Assembly (NCBI RefSeq): GCF_012933365.1
Contig: NZ_JABBVZ010000023.1
Location: 1-46,371, forward strand
Origin: Sulfobacillus harzensis
GTDB lineage: Bacteria > Bacillota > Sulfobacillia > Sulfobacillales > Sulfobacillaceae
Direction: 5' to 3'
DNA length: 46,371 nt
Part shown: piece by piece, positions 32,326 through 40,218 of the stretch
How positions within the stretch are numbered: the stretch's first letter is position 1
How the letters are laid out: each line of letters opens with the position of its first letter
The notes under the pieces: generated by a model
Told to the model about the DNA's origin: nothing
The model's database searches: none
The model's input: only the letters and a program-made list of their open reading frames with translations
Translations under genes and position numbers: made by a program

Positions 32326-33558
32326 CTAATGCACGATCAATTGGCCGTCCTTCATGACGAGGGCGATGTTCTCCCGATCAGCCAGACTCTTGATATTGTC
32401 GAGCGGGTTTTGGCGGACAACCACCAGGTCAGCGAGCTTTTCCGCCTCCAGCGTCCCCAGGCGATCACTCCATCCCAAACACTCAGCTGCGGTCTTGGTG
32501 CTCGCTACAATCGCTTCCATAGGGCGCATGCCGATTTGGGTGAGCCAATACAACTCTTCCAGATTGGTGCCATGGGCGCCCACGCCGCTGTCGGTGCCCA
32601 TGGCAATGGTAACGCCAGCCCGATAGGCGCGGGCAATACTCTCGTGATGGGCATCCATGACGCGTTTGGATTTTTCCACGGCATACGAAGGCACCCGCCG
32701 TCCCGCTTCAAAGGCCTTAATCACGGCTAAGGGAGCCACGAGGGTCGGGACCAAATAGGTACCATGTTCCAGCATCAAGTCGATGGCCTCATTATCCAGG
32801 TAGATGCCATGCTCGATGGAGTGAAAGCCCGCCCGGACCGCGTTTTTAATGCCTTCGGCCGCTTGGGCATGCGCCATGGCCTTGATGTTACCGTGCATAC
32901 GCGCCTCATCTACCAGGGCTTCGAGTTCGGCCAACGTAAAATGGGCGTCCTCAGGGTTGTCCGTGGGACTGAGCACGCCGCCTGACGTGGCTGCCTTAAT
33001 CACTTGCGCTCCCGCGCGAATGACCTCCCGCACTTTCTTGCGCACACCGTCAGCCCCGTCGCACACCCCGCTTACCTGCAAGGGGTTTTCTAGCGCCCGG
33101 CCCAGATGCGGCGAATAATCATCCCCATGACCTCCTGTGATGGACAGCATGGTCACAGAGATTTGGCTTCGCGGGCCGCGGATAAGTCCCTCGTCGATCG
33201 CGCGCTGTATGCCCCGGTCGGCGCCTCCTGCGTCGCGCACTGAGGTAATTCCGGCATCGAGGGTCGCGCTCGCATATTGGGCGGTCTTGAGCACGTGGTA
33301 GGTATAAGGAACAAAATAGGGGTCCTGGTCACCGAACGATTGAAAGGTCAAATGGACATGACAATCGATAAATCCCGGAAGAATGGTTCCGCCGTGAAGG
33401 TCGATGCGCTGACATTCTTTCCCCAAGGGGGGCAAGACGGCGGATTGGGGTCCCACGGCTCGAATCACATTATCTTCGATGTACAACGCGGCATCCGGGA
33501 CGGGGGCGTGGCCGGTACCGTCAATTAGGGTGCCGTTGTACAGGTATGTTGCTGACAT
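32326..33558 (-). CDS. Amidohydrolase-superfamily metal-dependent hydrolase (prolidase-like)
   Basis: 410-aa TIM-barrel hydrolase. Metal ligands are visible: H-x-H in GFIDCHVHLT near 63-70, the bridging lysine in VIKAATSGG near 185, histidines in AMAHAQ near 227 and HSIEHG near 248, and the aspartate in AMGTDSGVG near 325. This subgroup contains dipeptidases that cleave Xaa-Pro or Xaa-Arg/Lys bonds and some lactonases; exact substrate unknown. Start 33558 has AAGGAGG 6 nt upstream on the minus strand. Converges with the SGNH gene (2 bp apart) and diverges from the MMPL gene. Confidence 0.87.
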   Translation of the reverse strand: MSATYLYNGTLIDGTGHAPVPDAALYIEDNVIRAVGPQSAVLPPLGKECQRIDLHGGTILPGFIDCHVHLTFQSFGDQDPYFVPYTYHVLKTAQYASATLDAGITSVRDAGGADRGIQRAIDEGLIRGPRSQISVTMLSITGGHGDDYSPHLGRALENPLQVSGVCDGADGVRKKVREVIRAGAQVIKAATSGGVLSPTDNPEDAHFTLAELEALVDEARMHGNIKAMAHAQAAEGIKNAVRAGFHSIEHGIYLDNEAIDLMLEHGTYLVPTLVAPLAVIKAFEAGRRVPSYAVEKSKRVMDAHHESIARAYRAGVTIAMGTDSGVGAHGTNLEELYWLTQIGMRPMEAIVASTKTAAECLGWSDRLGTLEAEKLADLVVVRQNPLDNIKSLADRENIALVMKDGQLIVH

Positions 33559-33610
33559 AGCTACCTCCTTATGAAAGATAGGAGGCATTTCCACGGCCCG
33601 CCCCGGAGAT

Positions 33611-33643
33611 CCTGCCAAGGTGCGGCAGGAAATGTGGTATAGT
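33611..33643 (+). promoter_or_regulatory. Inverted repeat and -10-like element before the MMPL gene
   Basis: In the 118-bp divergent region an imperfectly spaced palindrome CCTGCC (33611-33616) / GGCAGG (33624-33629) lies just upstream of TATAGT (33638-33643), a good -10 hexamer preceded by G and lacking a clear -35. This would suit an activator- or repressor-controlled promoter. Confidence 0.3.
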
Positions 33644-33676
33644 CCAAAGAGATCATTTCGTGACGCGAAGAGGTTA

Positions 33677-35791
33677 ATGATGATTGCCAAGTGGAGCCAG
33701 TTTGTTGTTCGCCACCGCTGGGTGGTAATTGTTTTGTGGGCGGTCTTGGTGCTGGCCACCGTTCCCCTTGCAACCCAAGTGACCAAACATCTCACCACCA
33801 ACGGGTTTGACCGCAAGAACAGCCAGGTGGCTTGGGCTACCAACGCCGTAAATGAGATCCATCCGCTGCCGAGCGCCAAACCTTTATTGATTGAGGGAAT
33901 GGGCCGAAAAACAGCCGAAGTGCTAGGGGCGCACTATGGGGCCTCGGCCGGCGACTTTCATGCGCTGACGCCTTCGGAGACGGTCTTTTTACCACCAGCC
34001 AGCATGACAGCCTCTCACGGCAAGCGGTTTGAAGTCCAGCTACGGAATCGGCACGCTACCGTCACCGAGGTTGGACAACTCGCCATTGGCAAGAAGGTCA
34101 CCCATGATGTCTCGAAGACGCTCACGCAAAGCGGGTTGGTGGCTCTTCCCGTATTGGCGCTGTTGTTGATGGTCTTTGGTTCGGTGATGTCCATTGCGTT
34201 GCCGTTCATCATTGCCCTAGCGGGTTCTGAATTGGCGCTGGCGGCGATTGCCATCATCTCGCGCCATATGACCTTGTCGGTATTTCTGACCGACATTGTA
34301 AGCTTCTTGGCTCTCGGCGTGGGGATTGACTACGCTCTTTTCATCAGCACCCGCTTTCGGCAAAACGTCGACGCCGGCCAGAGCATTGAGGAGGCGGTCG
34401 CCGACAGCATGTCGCACGCCGGGCGCTCGGTGCTCTACTCGGGGATTGCGGTGGGGCTGGCCGTGGCGACGCTTCTCTTGGGTAACAACGCCTACTGGCG
34501 CGGCCTGGCGATGGGAGGAGCGGTCGCTCTATTCGCGGTGCTGCTGGCCACCCATAGTTTGCTTCCGGCTGTGATGGGGGTGTTGGGGCGGCATCTGAAT
34601 TGGGGCCGGGTCCGGCGCCCCGATTTTGGCCTGTGGTCATGGCTCGCACGGGTCGTGGCGACGCGGCCTGTTTGGTCGATGCTGGTTGGGCTGGTCATAT
34701 TGGTGCCGCTGGCCACCTTAGCGCCGTCCATCCGTATGAGTACGCCAGCAAATCTTGCCACCATGCTTCCGCCAACCAACCCGCTTAGACGGGCCGTCGC
34801 GGTGCAGCAGCGGGTTAATGGTCCTGGCAGCATTGCCCCCATCGCGGTGATGGTGAGGCTTAAGGATTCGAAGGATACGCCAGCCGCCTGGAGCGCCCTC
34901 GGCCGGTTGACCAACCATCTGAAGACCTTGCCTAATGTGCATTCGGTGTCCTCGGCCACCGGCCTCGGCCTTTCACCGGCCCAACTGGCTCTTATGGCGA
35001 GCGACCCAGCGCGGGCTCCAAAGCCCGTCTCGGAGGCCCTAACCAATTATCTCGCACCCCGCAACTCGCATTTATTTGCGGTCTATGTGACCGCCAAAAC
35101 GGGGCCCAATGATGCGCGCACCAGTCAACTGGTCGGAGATATCGACCATCATCTCCCACACTGGCTTCCCAGTGGATCGCGCGCTTACGCGGGCGGGCTG
35201 GTGCCCGTGCTCCGGGACTTCAATGACTTGACCAGCCAACGGCTGCCATGGATTGTGGCGGCGGCGCTGGTGGTCGCGTTGGTGGTTTTGACGGCGGCCA
35301 CCGGCTCCCTGTTGCAGGCCGTCTTAGGGGTGTTGTTTGACGGGTTGGTGGCCATGGCCACGGCAGGATTTTTGGTGCTCGTATCGCATCAACAATGGTT
35401 CGGGTTCCAAAATCAACCGTTAGACTCGTCTATTACTCCGTTAATCTTCGTCCTATTGTTTGGTTTGTCGATGGACTACGAGGTGATTCTGCTCCATCGC
35501 ATTCAGGAGCGGGTACGCGCCGGGGTGGCAATGCAGGAGGGGGTCCGCCAGGGAGTTGCGACCACCGGGGCCATGATTACTGGAGCGGGCATGATTATGG
35601 TGGTGGTGTTCTTGGCGCTTCTCATTAGCCCCTTGCAAATTATGAAGACGCTCGGAATTGGGTTGTCGTTTGCCGTTTTGGCGGATACCTGGGTGGTGCG
35701 TTCCTTATTGGTGCCGAGTGCCACTGCTCTTTTCGGCAAATATGGATTCTGGCCGTGGCGTCCACGGCAATCGTCGGCGGACATGCTTTAG
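33677..35791 (+). CDS. MMPL-family RND exporter
   Basis: 704-aa RND transporter of the MMPL/YdfJ type with the usual 1+5 and 1+5 membrane helices and two extracytoplasmic loops. Proton-relay Asp-Tyr pairs are seen in GVGIDYALFISTRFR near 217 and GLSMDYEVILLHRI near 600. Such proteins export lipids, toxic compounds or metals; the substrate is unknown. ATG 33677 (ATG 33680 adjacent) follows GAAGAGG. An upstream in-frame ATG at 33620 has no ribosome site and lies in the promoter region. Confidence 0.9.
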   Translation: MMIAKWSQFVVRHRWVVIVLWAVLVLATVPLATQVTKHLTTNGFDRKNSQVAWATNAVNEIHPLPSAKPLLIEGMGRKTAEVLGAHYGASAGDFHALTPSETVFLPPASMTASHGKRFEVQLRNRHATVTEVGQLAIGKKVTHDVSKTLTQSGLVALPVLALLLMVFGSVMSIALPFIIALAGSELALAAIAIISRHMTLSVFLTDIVSFLALGVGIDYALFISTRFRQNVDAGQSIEEAVADSMSHAGRSVLYSGIAVGLAVATLLLGNNAYWRGLAMGGAVALFAVLLATHSLLPAVMGVLGRHLNWGRVRRPDFGLWSWLARVVATRPVWSMLVGLVILVPLATLAPSIRMSTPANLATMLPPTNPLRRAVAVQQRVNGPGSIAPIAVMVRLKDSKDTPAAWSALGRLTNHLKTLPNVHSVSSATGLGLSPAQLALMASDPARAPKPVSEALTNYLAPRNSHLFAVYVTAKTGPNDARTSQLVGDIDHHLPHWLPSGSRAYAGGLVPVLRDFNDLTSQRLPWIVAAALVVALVVLTAATGSLLQAVLGVLFDGLVAMATAGFLVLVSHQQWFGFQNQPLDSSITPLIFVLLFGLSMDYEVILLHRIQERVRAGVAMQEGVRQGVATTGAMITGAGMIMVVVFLALLISPLQIMKTLGIGLSFAVLADTWVVRSLLVPSATALFGKYGFWPWRPRQSSADML

Positions 35792-35807
35792 CAACAGGAG
35801 GGACCCG

Positions 35808-36059
35808 GTGAGCACAATGGCCTGGATTCAGCCTTTGCGGGACGACCGGGACGGGGCACGGCGCCAGCAAAAAATGGTGTTTCTGGATCTGGTCACGAAG
35901 CCCGGATGCCGGGGCTTTTCTCAACGGATGATGCGGCCGCCGAGGGTCTCTTTGGGGCGGGCGTGGCCGCGTCGCGAGCGCTTTCTTATCCACTGGGCGC
36001 AACTTAAACGGTTTCCCCAGAGTCATTGGACTAGCCGCCCCTCATTTTTATCTGAATGA
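35808..36059 (+). CDS. Hypothetical small basic protein downstream of MMPL gene
   Basis: An 83-aa open frame starting at GTG 35808 with CAGGAGGGA 5 nt upstream, 16 bp after the MMPL stop. The product is rich in Arg and Pro with no recognised domain. The strong ribosome site argues for translation; the odd composition and absence of family resemblance argue against. I do not recognise it. The following 245 bp to 36304 hold a 7-bp inverted repeat (AGAGATT/AATCTCT, 36115-36129) and no gene. Confidence 0.4.
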   Translation: MSTMAWIQPLRDDRDGARRQQKMVFLDLVTKPGCRGFSQRMMRPPRVSLGRAWPRRERFLIHWAQLKRFPQSHWTSRPSFLSE

Positions 36060-36304
36060 ACTTATCGCCTTGGCGCTAGGCCGGGCGGTGATGGTCGATG
36101 CAATGGGGCTTATGAGAGATTGAATCTCTGGGATATTGTCCATGGCAGAGGACCGCGCCTGCCCCAAGGGTCTGCGCGTTTGGCCACAAACAGCCTTCAC
36201 CGTCTAAAAGGTTAACCCGATAGAGGAAAAATTTTACGGTTTGTGGCACAATGACAGCATTCATCTGCACCACCGTGACTGAAACCTTTTTGTGAAGGAG
36301 CGTC

Positions 36305-37591
36305 ATGATGGAAGATAGGATTCCTGGGATGGGTGAGCGAGGCACGCTTCTAGACCGATATCGGACCGTCCGGACCACGACCGAGGCCTTGTGCGCACCA
36401 CTAGCCAATGAGGATTATGGACTTCAGGCCATGCCGGACGCCAGTCCGCCAAAATGGCATTTAGCCCACACCACATGGTTCTTTGAGACATTCATCTTAG
36501 AACCGCTAGGCGTTCCCCTCTTCAACCCCCAATATCGTTACCTCTTCAACTCCTATTATGAAAGCGTGGGCCGCTTTTGGCCGCGTAGTCAACGCGGGCT
36601 GTTGTCACGACCTACCGTATCAGAAATCTATCAATACCGAGCGACCACCGATGAGCGCCTAAAAGAAACTCTACTCTCCATCAATGAAAAGCAGTTTGCG
36701 GATCTCTATCCGGTGATGGTATTGGGCCTAAATCACGAGCAGCAACATCAAGAGCTCTTAATGACGGACATCCTCTATAATTTCAGCATCAACCCGCTGC
36801 GTCCGCGGTATCGTGCGTTGCCGGAAGCCGTCGGTGGGCAAGCTCCTTCGTCCGCGTGGCTGTCGTTCCCCGGCGGATTAGTCTCGATCGGGTTTTCGGG
36901 GGATGGCTTCTGTTTCGATAATGAGAGGCCGCGCCACCAGGTGTGGCTCGAGCCTTTCGAAGTGCTCGATCGCCTGGTCACCAATGCGGAGTATTGGATG
37001 TTCATGGAGGATGGCGGGTATCGCCGCCCCGAACTGTGGCTGTCTGACGGATGGCGCCAGGTGCACGAATTCGGTTGGCAGGCGCCGTTGTACTGGTATC
37101 AGGAAGAGGGCGAGTGGTACCATTTCACACTGGGCGGGCCCCGCCCGGTGGACTGGGATGCGCCCGTCGCCCACGTGAGCTATTATGAGGCGGATGCCTA
37201 CGCACGCTGGTCCAGCGCTCGTCTTCCCCGCGAGGCAGAGTGGGAAGCGGCAGCGGACACGGTGTCAGGAATTAGCGGAACCTTCTTGGAGAGTGGCCGA
37301 TTGATGCCGCAGCCGGTCGAGTCGGGAGAAGACAGTGTAGGCCTCCACCAAATGTATGGTGAGGTGTGGCAATGGACGGAAAGCGCCTATGCTCCCTATC
37401 CCGGGTATCGGCCGCTAAGTGGCGCACTAGGGGAGTATAACGGCAAGTTCATGTCTAGTCAGCAGGTGCTTCGAGGCGGATCCTGCGTCACGCCCCATGA
37501 GCACATCCGTCCCACCTACCGCAACTTCTTCCCGCCGCAGGCGCGATGGCAATTTAGCGGCATCCGGTTGGCGAGGGATGCTCATGGCTAA
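36305..37591 (+). CDS. egtB: Ergothioneine biosynthesis sulfoxide synthase EgtB
   Basis: Non-heme iron enzyme that joins a thiol donor to trimethylhistidine through an O2-dependent sulfoxidation. 428 aa. The N-terminal DinB_2-like domain supplies the iron histidines in KWHLAHTTWFFE (near 52-55) and HEQQHQE (144 and 148); a C-terminal formylglycine-generating-enzyme-like domain ends VLRGGSC...RPTYRNFFPP...FSGIRLARD. The iron ligands are intact. Start at ATG 36305 (the second of tandem ATGs is 36308) with GAAGGAG upstream. egtD overlaps its end by 8 bp. No egtA, egtC or egtE is seen in the window. Confidence 0.94.
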   Translation: MMEDRIPGMGERGTLLDRYRTVRTTTEALCAPLANEDYGLQAMPDASPPKWHLAHTTWFFETFILEPLGVPLFNPQYRYLFNSYYESVGRFWPRSQRGLLSRPTVSEIYQYRATTDERLKETLLSINEKQFADLYPVMVLGLNHEQQHQELLMTDILYNFSINPLRPRYRALPEAVGGQAPSSAWLSFPGGLVSIGFSGDGFCFDNERPRHQVWLEPFEVLDRLVTNAEYWMFMEDGGYRRPELWLSDGWRQVHEFGWQAPLYWYQEEGEWYHFTLGGPRPVDWDAPVAHVSYYEADAYARWSSARLPREAEWEAAADTVSGISGTFLESGRLMPQPVESGEDSVGLHQMYGEVWQWTESAYAPYPGYRPLSGALGEYNGKFMSSQQVLRGGSCVTPHEHIRPTYRNFFPPQARWQFSGIRLARDAHG

Positions 37592-38522
37592 GCCGGACAT
37601 GTTGTCAGGCCAATGGCAAGCGGTTTATGAGGGACTTTGCGAACGCCCCCCACGACTCAATCCCAAATGGTTTTATGATGCCCGAGGTTCGGCCTTATTC
37701 GATGCCATCACCCGTCAACCCGAGTATTATCCGACCCGCGCCGAAGAGGAAATTCTTGCCTCGCAGGGAGACTCGATCGCGCGGTGGATCGGACCTGATG
37801 CGCAAGTGGCGGAGTTGGGGGCCGGAAACGGCGAGAAGGCCGTGATGCTGCTGCGGCATTTAGAGAGGCCCCGATCCTATGTGCCGACCGATATTTCTTC
37901 GGCAAGTTTGGAGGCCGCGGTTCATCGCATTCGCCAGGCTTATGCGGGGTTAACGGTCGAGGCGGTGGCGGCTGACTTCTTCGATGGACTGCCCTGGCCA
38001 GAGACCCTTTCTGAGGAAGGGCGCTGTTTGGTCTTTTTTGGATCGACCATCGGCAATATGGAACCCGCCGAGGCCGAGAACTGGCTCCGACGTCTTCGAC
38101 GGTCCTTAAAACCGGGCGAGCATTTTCTTATCGGCGTCGACTTAAAAAAGGACCCGGCTATTCTTAATCGGGCCTATAACGACGCGGCTGGCATCACAGC
38201 GCGTTTTAACCTCAACGCCTTAGTGCATTTAAACCGCGTCTTGGGAGCCGGCTTTCACCCCGAGCGCTGGCATCACCAGGCCGGCTATAACGCCGAACGC
38301 GGTCGCGTGGAAATGTACTTGGTGGCGACGGAGCCCGAGCGAATTCGGGTTGGGGAACATGAGATTTCGTTTCGTCCGGGTGACCGTATTCACACCGAAA
38401 ACTCGTACAAGTACACGATTGAGGAGTTTCATCAAATGAGTCGGAGGGCAGGATATCGGATTGACGCCGTCTGGACGGATCCTCGGAAGTGGTTTAGTCT
38501 TCACGGCATAAGCGTGGAGTGA
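37584..38522 (+). CDS. egtD: L-histidine N-alpha-methyltransferase EgtD
   Basis: SAM-dependent enzyme that trimethylates histidine to hercynine, the first step of ergothioneine synthesis. 312 aa; the family N-terminus LNPKWFYDARGSALFDAITRQPEYYPTRAEEEIL, SAM loop AELGAGNGEKA near 77, YVPTDIS, and the FFGSTIGNM motif near 153. C-terminal GDRIHTENSYKY fits substrate binding. ATG 37584 with GAGGG about 8 nt upstream overlaps the egtB stop, so the pair is translationally coupled. Confidence 0.95.
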   Translation: MAKPDMLSGQWQAVYEGLCERPPRLNPKWFYDARGSALFDAITRQPEYYPTRAEEEILASQGDSIARWIGPDAQVAELGAGNGEKAVMLLRHLERPRSYVPTDISSASLEAAVHRIRQAYAGLTVEAVAADFFDGLPWPETLSEEGRCLVFFGSTIGNMEPAEAENWLRRLRRSLKPGEHFLIGVDLKKDPAILNRAYNDAAGITARFNLNALVHLNRVLGAGFHPERWHHQAGYNAERGRVEMYLVATEPERIRVGEHEISFRPGDRIHTENSYKYTIEEFHQMSRRAGYRIDAVWTDPRKWFSLHGISVE

Positions 38523-38673
38523 CGGTGGAGGCATCCTCTCACGTGAAGGGCTCCGGCATTGATGGGGCTTCTTAAGGCAATAACATGCAATGGCGTGTCA
38601 GCTTTTCGCAGAGGAGACAGGTTTCAAGGACAAGATGCTAGGACCAATATTACTATCGGGAGCGCCGTTTTAA

Positions 38674-39459
38674 ATGCAACAAAGTCGGGAACGAGTCACA
38701 TCGCGGCGGCGGCCGCGCCGATCGAAAGTGCCGGAGATCACCCTTTATTTTTGGATCGCAAAGCTGCTGACAACGGCAATGGGGGAGGCCACATCCGACT
38801 TTTTCGTCTACCACATGAACCCGTATTTGGCAGTAATTTCGGGCGGCGTTGTTTGGGCTCTAGCGATGTGCATTCAGTTTAAAGCGCGGCGCTACTATGC
38901 GCCTTTGTATTGGTTTGCGGTGACCATGGTGGCAATCTTTGGTACCATGGTGGCCGACGCAACCCACGTGGCATTGGGGGTGCCGTATTATGCGTCGAGC
39001 TCCGCCTTTGCTGTGATTTTGGCTGTGGTTCTCATGGCCTGGCACGCCTCCGAGCGCACGCTGTCCATCCATAGTATTTACACGCCCCGGCGCGAATTTT
39101 TCTATTGGGCCACGATCTTGTCCACCTTCGCCTTGGGAACGGCAACCGGCGATATGACGGCCACCACGCTTCGCCTCGGCTACCTGGCCTCAGGAATTCT
39201 CTTTACCGTACTCTTTTTCATCCCGGGCATTCTGAAGCGCTTCGGAGTCTTGAACGGCATTGCGGCGTTTTGGATCACCTACATCCTTACCCGACCGTTG
39301 GGCGCATCGTATGCCGACTACTTCGGCATGCCCAAGAGTTTTAGCGGACTGGGATATGGCAAGGGTCCGGTGGCGCTTGTGCTCACCGCCGCCATTATTC
39401 TCGTGGTGGGCTTTTTGACGATTACCCATCTTGACATCCAAGAGCGCAGCGCCGGTTGA
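38674..39459 (+). CDS. COG4705/DUF347 repeat membrane protein
   Basis: 261-aa integral membrane protein with about eight hydrophobic segments and the internally repeated DUF347 motif: LTTAMGEATSDFF near 32-44 and FALGTATGDMTATT near 150-163, with GYLASGILF after the latter. Function unknown; members are widespread in bacteria that face metals or acid. The ATG has GGGAG about 9 nt upstream. It follows egtBD by 151 bp with nothing recognisable between. Confidence 0.82.
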   Translation: MQQSRERVTSRRRPRRSKVPEITLYFWIAKLLTTAMGEATSDFFVYHMNPYLAVISGGVVWALAMCIQFKARRYYAPLYWFAVTMVAIFGTMVADATHVALGVPYYASSSAFAVILAVVLMAWHASERTLSIHSIYTPRREFFYWATILSTFALGTATGDMTATTLRLGYLASGILFTVLFFIPGILKRFGVLNGIAAFWITYILTRPLGASYADYFGMPKSFSGLGYGKGPVALVLTAAIILVVGFLTITHLDIQERSAG

Positions 39460-39529
39460 GCGACACCCGATGTTCGCCGGAATATGTGAATACCGGGCGT
39501 TCATAACCCGCCTGGGTTGATCCCCACCG

Positions 39530-39770
39530 TCACTATGTCGGCGGCTTCCGTCATGGGCTTGGGTTGCTTCGTCCCTGAGTAGGCGATACGCCGCTGGACC
39601 GACGTCTGGCTGTCATGCGCATGGGATGCCCATAACCATGGCCTCGCCATTCGGCCGTCCCAGCGAAGCTCATGGACCTTACCGCGCCATGAGGCGTGAT
39701 CGCCGCGTGTCGACCGACTGAGACCCCAACAGTTCAATGAACTCACCAAGGCCCGGCGTGCTGAATAACG
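39530..39770 (-). pseudogene. Possible decayed RelE/HigB-type (Gp49-like) toxin remnant
   Basis: On the minus strand, two overlapping frames together give GLGEFIELLGS... and then WRGKVHELRWDGRMARP and a GTKQPKPMTEA ending. These resemble the ELR core and the KKTQKTP C-terminus of PF05973 toxins. A frameshift near 39,720 and lost hydrophobic positions suggest decay. No antitoxin is visible. The surrounding 39460-39785 gap holds no intact gene. Weak resemblance only. Confidence 0.28.
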
Positions 39771-39785
39771 TCGCTCTTATGGATG

Positions 39786-39816
39786 TTGACCCACCCCCCG
39801 GGGGGTGGGGTATGAT
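39786..39816 (+). promoter_or_regulatory. csoR promoter with CsoR-type operator palindrome
   Basis: A perfect 20-bp palindrome, CCCACCCCCCGGGGGGTGGG (39790-39809), lies between TTGACC (39786-39791) and TATGAT (39811-39816), almost filling the long 19-bp spacer. C-run/G-run palindromes at this position are the hallmark of CsoR/DUF156 repressor operators. Expected behaviour: repression by apo-CsoR, relief by Cu(I). Confidence 0.75.
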
Positions 39817-39852
39817 TGTGTTAAAGGATATTTGTTCGGAGGGGGTGTATGC

Positions 39853-40218
39853 GTGATTCCCGAGTACAAGCAGGACGCCAGCCACCGATTGAGGGCCGCC
39901 ATCGGACATTTGAAGGCCGTGTCCGCTATGGTGGACGATGAGCGTTATTGCGTCGACATTATGAAGCAGTTAGCGGCGGTACAGGCGAGTCTTGAGGGCG
40001 TACAGCAGGTTTTGTTAAAAAATCACCTGTCCACCTGCGTCACCGATGCGATCCTGGCGGGATCAGGGGAAAGCTTAATTACAGAATTGGTTTCCGCGCT
40101 TCGGTACAGCAAGGGCATCCCGTCGATGGAGCCGGCGGGCCGCGCCGGGACGACACCCCATCCTCATTGCGGGTCGGGCGAAACCGTTCCGGGAACGGTT
40201 GAAGGAGGGACAGCATGA
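39853..40218 (+). CDS. csoR: Copper-sensing transcriptional repressor CsoR (DUF156)
   Basis: Small all-helical repressor that leaves DNA when it binds Cu(I). 121 aa; the Cu(I) ligands line up as C33 ([10 protein letters not shown]), H58 and C62 (NHLSTC). The core [20 protein letters not shown] is typical. A His/Gly-rich C-terminal tail (HPHCGSGE) adds a further Cys and is not conserved in the family. GTG 39853 has GGAGGGGG 7 nt upstream; other starts upstream lie in the promoter. Overlaps copA by 4 bp; the operator precedes it, so the operon is autoregulated. Confidence 0.93.
   Translation: MIPEYKQDASHRLRAAIGHLKAVSAMVDDERYCVDIMKQLAAVQASLEGVQQVLLKNHLSTCVTDAILAGSGESLITELVSALRYSKGIPSMEPAGRAGTTPHPHCGSGETVPGTVEGGTA
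40182..40200 (+). repeat. 9-bp inverted repeat at the csoR-copA junction
   Basis: AACCGTTCC (40182-40190) and GGAACGGTT (40192-40200) are perfectly complementary around one base and lie within the csoR 3' end, just before the copA ribosome site GGAGGG. It may be a regulatory RNA stem or protein site, or chance. Confidence 0.5.

Noticed and set aside
35640..36026. 128-codon minus-strand frame opposite the MMPL end
   Set aside because: Proline- and arginine-rich, overlaps the strongly supported MMPL gene and lacks a ribosome site.
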